Assembly: GCA_017640665.1 (NCBI GenBank) | Contig: JAEPQE010000001.1 | Location: forward strand, 1,505,262 to 1,569,261 | Length of the DNA: 64,000 nucleotides | Source: Balneolaceae bacterium | GTDB lineage: Bacteria; Bacteroidota; Rhodothermia; Balneolales; Balneolaceae | Direction of reading: 5' to 3' | Shown: positions 1-8,757 of the stretch, piece by piece | Numbering within the stretch: the first letter of the stretch is position 1 | Layout of the letters: each line of letters opens with the position of its first letter | Notes under the pieces: model-generated | Database searches by the model: none | Seen by the model: only the letters and a program-made list of their open reading frames with translations | What the model was told of the DNA's origin: nothing | Position numbers and translations under genes: made by a program

Positions 1-1025
1 AATACCGTGTTATCACCATAGCGCTTAGTGATGTTCTCCAGCTTCATTACCACTTGTCCACTACGTTCGGGAGGTGGGAATCGAAAAGAGACACTCGCGA
101 ACTCATCCCCAACTTCAATACGGTCAATTTTTTCGAGCTGCTTCACACGACTCTGAACCTGACGAGCTTTAGTAGCTTTATATCGGAATCGATCAATAAA
201 TTCCTGGGTTTCTTTAATCTGCTTTTCCTGGTTTTTCTGCGCGTTTACTAGAAGTTCACGCTCCTCTTCCCACTTCTTTTCATAGAAAGAATAATTGCCT
301 GCATAATCGCTCATGCTACCTTGTCGGATAGCCAAAGTCCGGGTAGTCAGAATATCCAAAAAGGCCCGATCGTGAGATACTACGATTACGGCTCCATCAT
401 AATTTTTTAGGAAGCCTTCAATCCACTGAAGAGATTCAATGTCCAGGTGATTGGTTGGCTCATCCAGCAGGAGGTAAGTCGGTTCTCGTAGCAAAAGTTT
501 GGCGAGAGCGATTCTCATTAACCATCCGCCACTGAATTCAGAAGTCGAGCGATTAAAGTCATCTTCAGAGAACCCAAGTCCCATTAGGACTTTCTCAATT
601 TCAGAGCGGAGTGTATACAATCCGGAGGTCTCCAGCTGAGTTTGAAGCTCTCCGTATTTCTCCATTAATCGTTCATACTCTTTCGAATCATGATCAACTC
701 TGGCCAGTTGCTCCTGAATAGACTTAACCTTCATCTCCAAATCGAACAGCTCTTTGAAGGCCGTTTCAACTTCTTCAATCGCAGTTAATTTGAAATCAGG
801 GTCAACACCATCCTGGGGGAGATAGCCAAGGGTTTCAGAGCCCGCCATTGAAATCTGTCCGGCATCCATTTCCTGAATACCCATAATAATTTTCAACAAG
901 GTAGATTTCCCGGCTCCATTCGGACCTACCAATCCTACACGATCGCCGGGATTAATGATGGTACTGATACCGTCGAGAAGATCTCGGTCGCCAAGAGAAA
1001 GAGTTATATTATCGAGCTGAAGCAA
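1..1025 (-). CDS. ABC-F family ATPase (partial, 3' end outside window)
   Basis: Cytosolic ABC-F ATPase without membrane segments; family members act on the ribosome (EttA, Uup, YdiF types). Reading the minus strand from a TTG at 1025, the first ABC domain shows Walker A GPNGAGKST, signature FSGGWLMR and Walker B LLLDEPTNHLD, followed by the long charged linker (EKKWEEERELL...) that defines the family and the beginning of the region leading to the second domain. About 341 residues are present; the second ATPase domain lies off the left edge. No ATG is available near the start, an in-frame TGA lies just upstream, and AGGA precedes the TTG closely, so TTG is the likely initiator. It is divergent from the CNNM gene. 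Which ABC-F subgroup it belongs to cannot be settled without the missing half. Confidence 0.9.
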   Translation of the reverse strand, partial: MLQLDNITLSLGDRDLLDGISTIINPGDRVGLVGPNGAGKSTLLKIIMGIQEMDAGQISMAGSETLGYLPQDGVDPDFKLTAIEEVETAFKELFDLEMKVKSIQEQLARVDHDSKEYERLMEKYGELQTQLETSGLYTLRSEIEKVLMGLGFSEDDFNRSTSEFSGGWLMRIALAKLLLREPTYLLLDEPTNHLDIESLQWIEGFLKNYDGAVIVVSHDRAFLDILTTRTLAIRQGSMSDYAGNYSFYEKKWEEERELLVNAQKNQEKQIKETQEFIDRFRYKATKARQVQSRVKQLEKIDRIEVGDEFASVSFRFPPPERSGQVVMKLENITKRYGDNTV

Positions 1026-1142
1026 TATCCTGATGAATAAAGTTAATCAAAGACCTAAAATACCCATAAAATGGAAGCAAATTGAAATATTTAGCTACAA
1101 TATTCTCTAAAAATTACACCTAATAATGATTATGTTTAGGAT

Positions 1143-2204
1143 ATGGTATTACTGATATTTTATTTGACGCTTGCTATCGCAGTGTCGTTTTTGTGCTCCA
1201 TTCTGGAAGCCGTTCTTTTGTCGATTACTCCTTCTTTTGTAGCACTAAAAGAGCGCAAAGATGTAAAGACGGGGCTACTGCTCCGTAAGCTAAAAGAAGA
1301 TATAGATCGGCCTTTATCTGCTATTCTTACGTTAAACACCATAGCTCATACAGTTGGAGCTGCCGGAGTTGGGGCTCAGGCCCAGGTAGTGTTTGGCAAC
1401 TCGTATGTGAGTCTTACATCTGCTATTCTAACCTTGTTGATATTGGTATTTTCTGAGATCATTCCAAAAACATTGGGTGCAAACTATTGGAAAGTAATGG
1501 CTGTACCTGCGGCAAGGGCAACAAATTTTTTGATCTGGATTACATATCCTTTTGTGCTGCTTTCAAAAGGAATAACCAAGTGGTTAGGCAATGGGGAAAA
1601 AGGACCTACACTAAGTCGGGAAGAGTTTTCTGCTATGGCTGAACAGGGAGTTGAAGAAGGGGTCTTTGAGGAGGGAGAATCCGCGATTTTTAAAAATCTG
1701 ATCCGGTTTTCTTCCCTCAAGGTAAAAGATATTATGACTCCCCGAATTGTGGTTATAAAATTTCAGGAGGATACAAAGATTGATGAAGCACTAGGCAAAG
1801 AACTACATGTTTCCAGGGTTCCGATTTTTGGTAAAAATGAAGAGGATATTACCGGATATATTTTGAAACTGGATCTGTACTCAAACCTGGCGGAAGGAAA
1901 TGAATCAAAGACTTTGAAGGAGATAAAGCGTGAAGTACTTATCGTGCCCGAAACTATGTCTCTAAAGATGTTATTGGAGAGCTTTCTGGATAAGCAGGAA
2001 CATATTGCAGCTGTGGTTGATGAATACGGCGGTTTTGCTGGAGTTGTGACCATGGAAGATGTTGTAGAAACGCTTTTGGGAATCGAGATAGTAGACGAAA
2101 TCGATGCTATCGAAGACATGCAGAAACTTGCCCGCCGCAAATGGAGAGAAAGAGCTAAAAAACTGGGGATTGTGATACCTGATTCTTTAAAAGAGGATGT
2201 TTGA
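1143..2204 (+). CDS. CNNM/DUF21 membrane protein with CBS pair (CorC/HlyC-like, short form)
   Basis: Inner-membrane protein of the CNNM (DUF21) family, whose members are linked to magnesium or other divalent-cation transport. Hydrophobic segments occupy roughly residues 1-25, 60-80, 85-110 and 120-145, followed by the typical acidic helix (LSREEFSAMAEQGVEEGVFEEGE) and two CBS domains at about 195-255 and 265-320, with the conserved MTPR and VVDEYGGFAGVVTMEDVVE motifs. The CorC_HlyC C-terminal domain of longer relatives is absent: the protein stops about 30 residues after the second CBS. The gene ends one base before the stop codon of the convergent aspartate kinase gene, so the two mRNAs would meet tail to tail. 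Transport substrate is not evident from sequence. Confidence 0.88.
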   Translation: MVLLIFYLTLAIAVSFLCSILEAVLLSITPSFVALKERKDVKTGLLLRKLKEDIDRPLSAILTLNTIAHTVGAAGVGAQAQVVFGNSYVSLTSAILTLLILVFSEIIPKTLGANYWKVMAVPAARATNFLIWITYPFVLLSKGITKWLGNGEKGPTLSREEFSAMAEQGVEEGVFEEGESAIFKNLIRFSSLKVKDIMTPRIVVIKFQEDTKIDEALGKELHVSRVPIFGKNEEDITGYILKLDLYSNLAEGNESKTLKEIKREVLIVPETMSLKMLLESFLDKQEHIAAVVDEYGGFAGVVTMEDVVETLLGIEIVDEIDAIEDMQKLARRKWRERAKKLGIVIPDSLKEDV

Positions 2205-2205
2205 A

Positions 2206-3567
2206 TTAGAACAAGCCTGTGTGAATACGCTGAGCAGTTTCTACCAGTTTATTCTGGTTAACCACAAAACTCAAAATCCTTTTTTCTTTGGTGAAGGTAA
2301 TCATATTTACTTCTTCCGAACCCATCGAATCTAACACCTTATTGGTGAGCTGATCCATTTCTGAAATGGTGCAGCCGATCAAACTAATCAATCCTTTTTG
2401 TTGCTCAAATGTAACTGTCCCAACTTCAATCAATTCTTTAGAAAGAGTATCCAGTTTTTCTGAATTGGAAAGCGCAATGGTTACGGATGCTTCTGTGGTG
2501 TTTACGGCGTCAACAGGAAGACGCAATTTCTCCAGGGCCGAGAATACTTTCGTTAAGAAGGAGTAACCCATCACCGTTTCATAAGCACTGACTGTAAGCA
2601 GTACCATATCCTCCTTGAAGGACATTGCGAGGACTTCTCTGGAGTGATCAGATTCCCGAATAATTCTAGTGCCTGAATTATCCGGTTTAAACATGTTTTT
2701 TACAAACACCGGGATATTCCGTTCCTGGGCCGGCTTTAATGTGGATGGATGTAGTACTTTCGCTCCAAAATACGCCATTTCCGTAGCATCGAAGTAGCTA
2801 AGCTCCTGGATTGGTTTGGCGTCGTCGATGAATCTTGGGTCGCTGGTGTAAATGCCACTTACATCTGTCCAAATTTCTATTGCCTGAGCATGAAGGGCAC
2901 CACCAATCAAACTCGCAGAATAATCGGAACCTTCGAAACCAAGTGTGGCAGTGGTTCCGTCGGGAGCTTCACCATAAAACCCGCCAATAATTGGGGTGAA
3001 ACCACTGTCCAGTATAGTTTCCAGCGAACCTGCTTTTTGATTGATAAGAGCTCGGTTTGGATTCGCATGTCCGTATTCAGCATCTGTTTTAATGATCTTC
3101 TTCGCATCAATAAACTGGGTGAGTTGATCCACAGCCAGACCGCACTGTGCCAGTAAGTAAGATGAAATCTGTTCGCCAATTGAAGCAATGGCGTCTTTCA
3201 TCGGAGGAGTAAGTTCCCCGGCTTTATGAGTATAGGTCAACAGCTTGAAAAGCAGGCCGATTTTCTGATCCAGTTTTTGCTCACAGCTTTCCTCAATTAG
3301 GGGTCTTTTTGGATGGGGATTCTTTTTGAGGAACGTATGTAAAATCCCGAGATGCCGAAGCTTGATAGACTCTCCGATTACCAGTGCCTTTTCCAAGTTT
3401 CCATCAGCAGCGAGTTGACCCGCTTCAATTAGTTGTCGGGTTGTTCGAGCAGTGGCGGATACTACTACAACGGGATATTCATATTTAGAGATGATATCCA
3501 GCACCTGTTTCCAGGTCTGATGATCATTCATCGAAGTGCCGCCAAATTTAAGTACGTGTATATTCAT
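2206..3567 (-). CDS. lysC: Aspartate kinase (monofunctional, LysC type)
   Basis: Phosphorylates L-aspartate with ATP, the first step of the lysine, threonine, methionine and diaminopimelate pathway. The N-terminus carries the aspartokinase signature KFGGTSM (residues 8-14); the amino-acid kinase domain runs to about 285 (note GFEGSDYSASLIGGAL and the TDVSGIYTSDPR region), followed by tandem ACT-type regulatory domains to residue 453. Length fits monofunctional LysC (about 450 residues); there is no homoserine dehydrogenase fusion. The ACT pair suggests feedback control by an end product, but which amino acid cannot be told. lysA lies 2 kb away on the same strand but not in the same transcript. 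I saw no lysine riboswitch in the 127-bp upstream region. Confidence 0.93.
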   Translation of the reverse strand: MNIHVLKFGGTSMNDHQTWKQVLDIISKYEYPVVVVSATARTTRQLIEAGQLAADGNLEKALVIGESIKLRHLGILHTFLKKNPHPKRPLIEESCEQKLDQKIGLLFKLLTYTHKAGELTPPMKDAIASIGEQISSYLLAQCGLAVDQLTQFIDAKKIIKTDAEYGHANPNRALINQKAGSLETILDSGFTPIIGGFYGEAPDGTTATLGFEGSDYSASLIGGALHAQAIEIWTDVSGIYTSDPRFIDDAKPIQELSYFDATEMAYFGAKVLHPSTLKPAQERNIPVFVKNMFKPDNSGTRIIRESDHSREVLAMSFKEDMVLLTVSAYETVMGYSFLTKVFSALEKLRLPVDAVNTTEASVTIALSNSEKLDTLSKELIEVGTVTFEQQKGLISLIGCTISEMDQLTNKVLDSMGSEEVNMITFTKEKRILSFVVNQNKLVETAQRIHTGLF

Positions 3568-3706
3568 GGATTCTTTTTGAGGGGCTGAAAATAAGGGTTC
3601 TTCTATCGGATTTCATTCTTTATTAGAGATAAAGTTCCTGCCAGTAAGAGCGATTCATGAATTACTTTTATTGGCTTAAAAAAGAAATCCTATCTTGTCA
3701 GGAAAA

Positions 3707-4915
3707 ATGCAGGTTGCAGTTATTGGCGGAGGAGCTGCCGGATTTTTTAGTGCGATTTCAGCTAAAACTCATCATCCGGAAGCTAAGGTTACAATTTATG
3801 AGAAGTCGGGTAAGCTGCTTTCGAAAGTAAAAGTTTCTGGCGGCGGGCGGTGTAATGTTACACATCATTGCTTTAAGATTGGAGACTTGGTGAAGTTCTA
3901 CCCAAGAGGAGGAAAGTCACTCAGAAAAGCGTTTGGAATTTTTTCGACTACTGACACGATTGATTGGTTTGAAGAGCGAGGAGTGAAGCTAAAATCGGAG
4001 GCTGATGGTCGTATGTTTCCAGCAACCGATTCTTCGCAAACCATTATTGATTGCCTGATGAAGGAAACCCAAAAGTTGGGAATCGGGATTAAAACAAAAT
4101 CAGCAGTTAAGAAACTAGTCAAAGAATCCGATGGGTATTTAATAAGTTTTAAAAATGGGGAAACTAAGTTTGTTGATAAAGTAATAGTGGCTACTGGTGG
4201 TACCCCACGAACAGAAGGTTTTAACTGGCTACGGGAATTGGGTCATACGATCGAAGACCCGGTTCCTTCATTGTTCACCTTTAATATGCCGGAAGAAACT
4301 ATTAAAGAATTGATGGGAGTGGTCGCCGATCCGGTTTCGGTTAAGATTATGGGGACTAAACTTAAAAGCTCGGGACCACTATTAATTACTCATTGGGGAA
4401 TGAGTGGTCCTGCTATTTTGAAATTATCGGCTTTTGGAGCAAGGATACTTCACGACATGGATTACCAGTTTAAAGCGCTTATCAATTGGACCGGAGAAAA
4501 AACCGAAGAGGAAATTCGGCAAATCTTAACTGGGGTAGAACTTCAAAACCCAAAGAAGAGAATCCGGAATGTAAATCCATTTGGCTTAGCCGGGCGGCTG
4601 TGGGATTTCCTGCTTACAAAACTTGAGTTGTCCGACGACATGATCTGGGATAACATGGGGAAGAAGAATATCAACCGTCTGGTGCATGTACTGATGAACG
4701 ATGAATATTCAGTACGTGGTAAAACTACGTTTAAGGAAGAGTTTGTAACTTGTGGAGGAATCAGTTTACAGGATGTAGACATCAAAACCTTGCAGAGCAA
4801 GCCAAGCCCCAATCTCTATTTCGCAGGCGAAGTCTTAGATATCGATGGTGTAACCGGAGGCTTCAATTTTCAGAATGCCTGGACAACCGGATTTATTGCG
4901 GGGAAGTTGGGGTAG
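3707..4915 (+). CDS. BaiN/HI0933-family FAD-dependent oxidoreductase
   Basis: Cytosolic flavoprotein of the HI0933/YhiN/BaiN family (aminoacetone oxidase-like or BaiN-like in databases; substrate in most bacteria unknown). It begins with an FAD dinucleotide-binding motif (VIGGGAAGFFSA) and has the family hallmark SGGGRCNVT near residue 50, VATGG in the middle and the closing FAD motif FAGEVLDIDGVTGGFNFQNAW near the C-terminus. About 402 residues from the ATG at 3707, which I prefer to the TTG four codons upstream because the glycine motif should begin close to the N-terminus and AGGA lies just before it. It is divergent from lysC with a 139-bp gap and stands alone on the plus strand. Confidence 0.88.
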   Translation: MQVAVIGGGAAGFFSAISAKTHHPEAKVTIYEKSGKLLSKVKVSGGGRCNVTHHCFKIGDLVKFYPRGGKSLRKAFGIFSTTDTIDWFEERGVKLKSEADGRMFPATDSSQTIIDCLMKETQKLGIGIKTKSAVKKLVKESDGYLISFKNGETKFVDKVIVATGGTPRTEGFNWLRELGHTIEDPVPSLFTFNMPEETIKELMGVVADPVSVKIMGTKLKSSGPLLITHWGMSGPAILKLSAFGARILHDMDYQFKALINWTGEKTEEEIRQILTGVELQNPKKRIRNVNPFGLAGRLWDFLLTKLELSDDMIWDNMGKKNINRLVHVLMNDEYSVRGKTTFKEEFVTCGGISLQDVDIKTLQSKPSPNLYFAGEVLDIDGVTGGFNFQNAWTTGFIAGKLG

Positions 4916-4922
4916 AGACTTT

Positions 4923-5567
4923 CTAATTGTAGTATAAGATATCAAGAAGTAGATATATTTCGTTTTTAGACTTTAGGAATTCTTTTTGTTCGGTATTAAG
5001 CTCATCAATACCTAGAGCAATATTATTTTCATTTTTAGAGTTGTGTGAGCCATAGTTCACAAATTCAATTGCACTAATTCGGGGTTTTAAATTTACTCCA
5101 GTGATTACTAAATCAATATAATTTCCGATCTTAATTAAACCAGATTTGATCTCTCCAAGTATATAGAAATTCCCTTTATTAAGCTCTTTAGCAGAGTAGA
5201 ATTTAAATTTGGCTACAATCATATCATGCCAATCATAACCACAATGGTGACATTGTCTTGCTATTGGAGTTCTAGCTAGTTGATTACATTTTATACAGGT
5301 ATTCAGAAAAACGAACTCACCTGAATCTTTGATAATTCTGGAAGCTGTATTCAGTTGAAAAGATTCATAACCGTTTTCAAGTAAAGACAACACTTCTGAA
5401 TTTCTACTTATCCAACCTTGTTGATCAGAAACTTGAAGATAAGATTCTGGATTATCGTAGTTTTCAGATTTATATAAAGTGATGTAATGTTTTAGAGCCT
5501 TTTTCTCTTTTTCATTAAATAAGTCTGAATAATAATTAAATATATATTTTGCTTTCTCTCTATCCAT
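4923..5567 (-). CDS. Hypothetical protein with zinc ribbon and beta-barrel-like C-terminus
   Basis: Not recognised as a named family. The 214-residue product has a helical N-terminal third, a four-cysteine zinc-ribbon-like motif near residues 90-110 (CIKC followed by CHHC), then a region resembling the small beta-barrel of translation factor domain 2 (FYILGEIKSGLIKIGNYIDL, then RISAIEFVNYG). No signal peptide or membrane segment is seen, so it should be cytosolic. It lies 9 bp after the lysA stop codon on the same strand, but its DNA is visibly more AT-rich than the neighbouring metabolic genes, suggesting late insertion or transfer behind lysA. It converges on the BaiN-like gene, 7 bp away. 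Function unknown; the barrel and ribbon could bind nucleic acid or a protein partner, which is a guess. Confidence 0.7.
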   Translation of the reverse strand: MDREKAKYIFNYYSDLFNEKEKKALKHYITLYKSENYDNPESYLQVSDQQGWISRNSEVLSLLENGYESFQLNTASRIIKDSGEFVFLNTCIKCNQLARTPIARQCHHCGYDWHDMIVAKFKFYSAKELNKGNFYILGEIKSGLIKIGNYIDLVITGVNLKPRISAIEFVNYGSHNSKNENNIALGIDELNTEQKEFLKSKNEIYLLLDILYYN

Positions 5568-5576
5568 AATTCGAAT

Positions 5577-6734
5577 CTATCCCAAATCATCCGAAAATAC
5601 GGAAGCAATTTTCGGACGGAGGTTATACTGAGTTTTCATTACCTCACCATAGGCTCCACAGCTTCGGATGGCAATGATATCTCCACGTCGAACTTCAGGT
5701 ATGTCGATGTCTTTGCGGAACGTATCTGAACTTTCGCAAATTGGGCCGACAACATCATACGTTTTTTCAGGAAGCTTGCTGGTTAGGACATCAATCCTGT
5801 GCAAAGCTTGATAAAGAGCCGGGCGGATTAGTTCCGTCATGCCTGCATCAACAATTGCGAAATTCTTGGTTCTGCCTTCTTTGGTATACAACACTTTTGT
5901 AATCAGGCTCCCTGCCTGACCAATCACAGACCTGCCTAACTCAAAATGTAATTTCTGATGCGATTTCAGTTTGATGTTCTTATCAAAAAGTTCAAAGAAG
6001 CCTTTAAAATCAGGGATAGAATTCTCATTAGGGTGGTCGTAATTAATCCCAAATCCGCCCCCAACATTAATCACGCTAAGTTCAAACCCTTTACTTTCAA
6101 TGTAGTCGTTCAATTGGTTTGCTTTAACACACAACTCTTCAAATGGGGTGAACTTTTGAATTTGGGAACCAATGTGAAAATGAATGCCAATCAATTCCAG
6201 ATTACTAAGCTCTGATAATTTCTCAAGTACTGCATCCAAATCCTCTTCATTAATCCCGAATTTATTTTCATTCAAACCGGTGGTAATGTAATGATGGGTA
6301 TCGGCATCTACATTTGGGTTGAGTCGAAGAGCAATCCGGGCATTCTTTCCGGTTTTTCCGGCTAATGCGTCAATTACTTCCAGTTCCTGAGGACTTTCAC
6401 AATTAAAGCAAAAAATATCTTTCTCCAGCGCGATCATAATTTCGTCATCACTTTTACCTACCCCGGCAAATGCTATCTGAGAAGAAGAGAAGCCTGCTTC
6501 TAAGGCGCGTTCAATTTCACCCCCACTTACACAATCAGCGCCAAGTCCTGCCTCTTTGGCGATCTCAAGCACCTGAAGCTGATAATTCGCTTTAAGCGCA
6601 TAGTGAATGTGATAACCGCGGTCAATTCCGTGGATTTTAATTTCTAAAAGAGTGGCTTTAAGAACATCCAGATCGTAGTAATAAAAAGGAGTTTTTAATC
6701 CTCTGAATGAGTCTACAACTTGATTTGGGAACAT
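5577..6734 (-). CDS. lysA: Diaminopimelate decarboxylase
   Basis: PLP-dependent decarboxylation of meso-diaminopimelate to lysine, the last step of lysine synthesis. The fold-type III barrel starts with HYALKANYQ (the Lys of YALKAN forms the Schiff base), followed by GADCVSGGEIERAL, the HFHIGSQI motif and VGGGFGINY. Toward the C-terminus GPICESSDTF and RSCGAYGEVM supply the catalytic Cys and substrate-binding residues of the ornithine/DAP decarboxylase group. At 385 residues it is a little shorter than the E. coli enzyme (about 420). It starts 6 bp after the stop of the upstream antiporter gene, so the two are probably cotranscribed. Confidence 0.93.
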   Translation of the reverse strand: MFPNQVVDSFRGLKTPFYYYDLDVLKATLLEIKIHGIDRGYHIHYALKANYQLQVLEIAKEAGLGADCVSGGEIERALEAGFSSSQIAFAGVGKSDDEIMIALEKDIFCFNCESPQELEVIDALAGKTGKNARIALRLNPNVDADTHHYITTGLNENKFGINEEDLDAVLEKLSELSNLELIGIHFHIGSQIQKFTPFEELCVKANQLNDYIESKGFELSVINVGGGFGINYDHPNENSIPDFKGFFELFDKNIKLKSHQKLHFELGRSVIGQAGSLITKVLYTKEGRTKNFAIVDAGMTELIRPALYQALHRIDVLTSKLPEKTYDVVGPICESSDTFRKDIDIPEVRRGDIIAIRSCGAYGEVMKTQYNLRPKIASVFSDDLG

Positions 6735-6740
6735 ACTGTA

Positions 6741-8576
6741 CTAGGGTGTTTCTTCGGTGGTTTGAGTTGGTGTGAGCTCTTCTTTATTTGAAATTGTGAG
6801 CGCGATTATGGTGTCTCCCGGTTGAGGAGACGGGGGATTGTCAACCGAGAACGGTGTAACGGTTTCCCCGTCAGAACTTAGCACAAAAATTGGAATTGAG
6901 TCCGTTCCATATAAATTCTGGTATTGTTTGAAAGAGAATTCTTCGGTGATTGGGGTATTAGTTACAACCACATCAGAATCCACAAAAGTAGAAATAGCCT
7001 CGAAATTCATATCATTGGAGAACAAAGTACGCCCCCCTAAAAACTCACTCGTTTCATTTTGCCGTCGTTTTGAAGTTGCTGAAGCAGGCAATTGAAATAC
7101 ATTGGACGTTCCAAAAAACTCAGCGAAACGAATAGCAGCTAGAGAATTAACCTCATCATTAGGTGTGAATGCTATCAAGTGACCGATACCATCCAGGCTG
7201 ATCTCATCCAAGGCATACTCAGATAGGATATTCCCGTAGTATGTTTGCAGTCCGGATTTTCTGGCTTTAGAGATGTTCTCCCAGTTGGAATCAGCCACAA
7301 TTACTTTCAGTCCTACCTCTTTTAAAGTTGAAGCAATCATGCGCGACCATTCATGGGCTCCCAGAAATAAAACCCCATGTGGTTGAGGCTTTGCCACCCC
7401 AAGTAAACGAGCGACTGGAATGGCAGAAAGTCCATAGATGGTAACCGTAGCAATAATCACGATAAAGGTATACGGTACCAGTGTTTCAGCAATAGCATAG
7501 CCTTCTTCTTCTAACCTAAGCGCAAAAATAGCAGAAATGGCGGCCGCTACAATTCCTCTCGGTGCCATCCATGAAAGAAATGCTTTTTCTCTTACATTCA
7601 ATTTAGATTTCATGGTGGCGATAAAAATGGATGCAGGTCGTACAACGAAGAAGAGGGCTAATAAAAAGTATAAACTGTTGATGTTAAAGTACTCTAGATG
7701 TTCAATTTTCAAACGTGCTGCCAAAAGGATAAAAAGAGTAGAAATTAACAGAACCTGGAGGTTTTCCTTAAACTCGATGATGTGTTTAACACGCACATCT
7801 TTCTGGTTAGCAAGAAGAATTCCCATGATGGTAACTGCTAAAAGTCCGGATTCATGTTGAAGTAAATTAGAAGCTGTAAAACAGGCAATCACAATCATGA
7901 GCGTAACCGGATTTTGCAGGTAATCAGGAATCCAGTGCTTTTTCATCATAATGTAGATGATACCGGCTCCCAATGCTCCAAAGAACGAGCCATCAATAAT
8001 AGTGGTCACGATCACAAGCCCCGCTTTCCCTGAAATACTCTCAAATCCACCAGCTATAATGATTTCGAATACAAGAACAGCCATCATCGCACCGATCGGA
8101 TCGTTAACAATCCCTTCCCATTTAAGCACAGACCCGGCTGTTTCTGTTGGCCGAACCTGTCGGAGCAATGGAATGATGACGGTTGGTCCTGTAACAATCA
8201 GAATTGCTCCGAATAAAACAGAAATCTCAATACCAAGATCCAGAAAGTAATAAGCTGCTACTGCTGCAAGAAACCAGGTTATCGCAATCCCAATAGTGAT
8301 CAGTTTTATCACAACTCCGCCGATTTTGCGGAATTCCGACATGCTGAGACTAAGACCACCTTCAAATAAAATAATAGCAACTGAAATAGACACAAATGGG
8401 CTAAGTAAGTCGCCCATTAAGCGGTCTGGATCGATAAGCCCGGTTACTGGTCCTGCGATAATCCCAAAGCCAAGTAACATCAAAATAGCGGGTAATTTTG
8501 TCCTCCAGGCGAGCCATTGTGCTGAGATTCCTAATGCGACAATGGACGCGAGGCCCACAAGAATTTCTTCATTCAT
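6741..8576 (-). CDS. CPA1-family Na+/H+ antiporter with C-terminal TrkA_N-like domain
   Basis: Inner-membrane cation/proton antiporter. Residues 1 to about 400 form some 12 membrane helices of the NhaP/CPA1 type, including LFEGGLSLS, the TGPTVIIPLLRQVRPT stretch and EGIVNDPIGA with the ion-site Asn-Asp pair typical of this family. A Rossmann-like TrkA_N domain follows at about 400-520 (GVLFLGAHEWSRMIASTLKEVG), in which the usual GxGxxG is degenerate (GAHEWS), and a small TrkA_C-like domain closes the protein near 540-600 (PGDTIIALTIS). The cytosolic domains imply gating by a nucleotide or by redox state. It is the first gene of a likely antiporter-lysA transcript and is divergent from the permease pair. 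Confidence 0.88.
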   Translation of the reverse strand: MNEEILVGLASIVALGISAQWLAWRTKLPAILMLLGFGIIAGPVTGLIDPDRLMGDLLSPFVSISVAIILFEGGLSLSMSEFRKIGGVVIKLITIGIAITWFLAAVAAYYFLDLGIEISVLFGAILIVTGPTVIIPLLRQVRPTETAGSVLKWEGIVNDPIGAMMAVLVFEIIIAGGFESISGKAGLVIVTTIIDGSFFGALGAGIIYIMMKKHWIPDYLQNPVTLMIVIACFTASNLLQHESGLLAVTIMGILLANQKDVRVKHIIEFKENLQVLLISTLFILLAARLKIEHLEYFNINSLYFLLALFFVVRPASIFIATMKSKLNVREKAFLSWMAPRGIVAAAISAIFALRLEEEGYAIAETLVPYTFIVIIATVTIYGLSAIPVARLLGVAKPQPHGVLFLGAHEWSRMIASTLKEVGLKVIVADSNWENISKARKSGLQTYYGNILSEYALDEISLDGIGHLIAFTPNDEVNSLAAIRFAEFFGTSNVFQLPASATSKRRQNETSEFLGGRTLFSNDMNFEAISTFVDSDVVVTNTPITEEFSFKQYQNLYGTDSIPIFVLSSDGETVTPFSVDNPPSPQPGDTIIALTISNKEELTPTQTTEETP

Positions 8577-8676
8577 TTAAAAGAATTTTGACCGGGAAGT
8601 CTTTAAAAATAACAAGTACCAAACATAACACTCTTTTTCATAACATCTAATTGGAACTAAGTAGGCAAGAAAGTGG

Positions 8677-8733
8677 ATTTGTTTAGAAATGCTGGTAAGC
8701 TATTGCATTCTCTAAGAAGCATTTAAACCAAAT
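8677..8733. repeat. Imperfect inverted repeat upstream of first APC permease gene
   Basis: ATTTGTTTAGAAATGCT at 8677-8693 faces AGCATTTAAACCAAAT at 8718-8733, near-complementary arms separated by 24 bp and ending 24 bp before the permease ATG. It could form a 5'-UTR hairpin or be an operator. No other gene lies in the 181-bp divergent gap 8577-8757. Confidence 0.5.
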
Positions 8734-8757
8734 TTATGTATTAACATAGGGTGAACT

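Noticed and set aside
1763-2140. 125-codon open frame antisense to the CNNM gene
   Set aside because: Ser-rich shadow of the CBS-encoding strand, no start signals or homology recognised.
3568-3706. Lysine riboswitch upstream of aspartate kinase
   Set aside because: The gap is too short for the roughly 170-nt element and shows none of its conserved stems.
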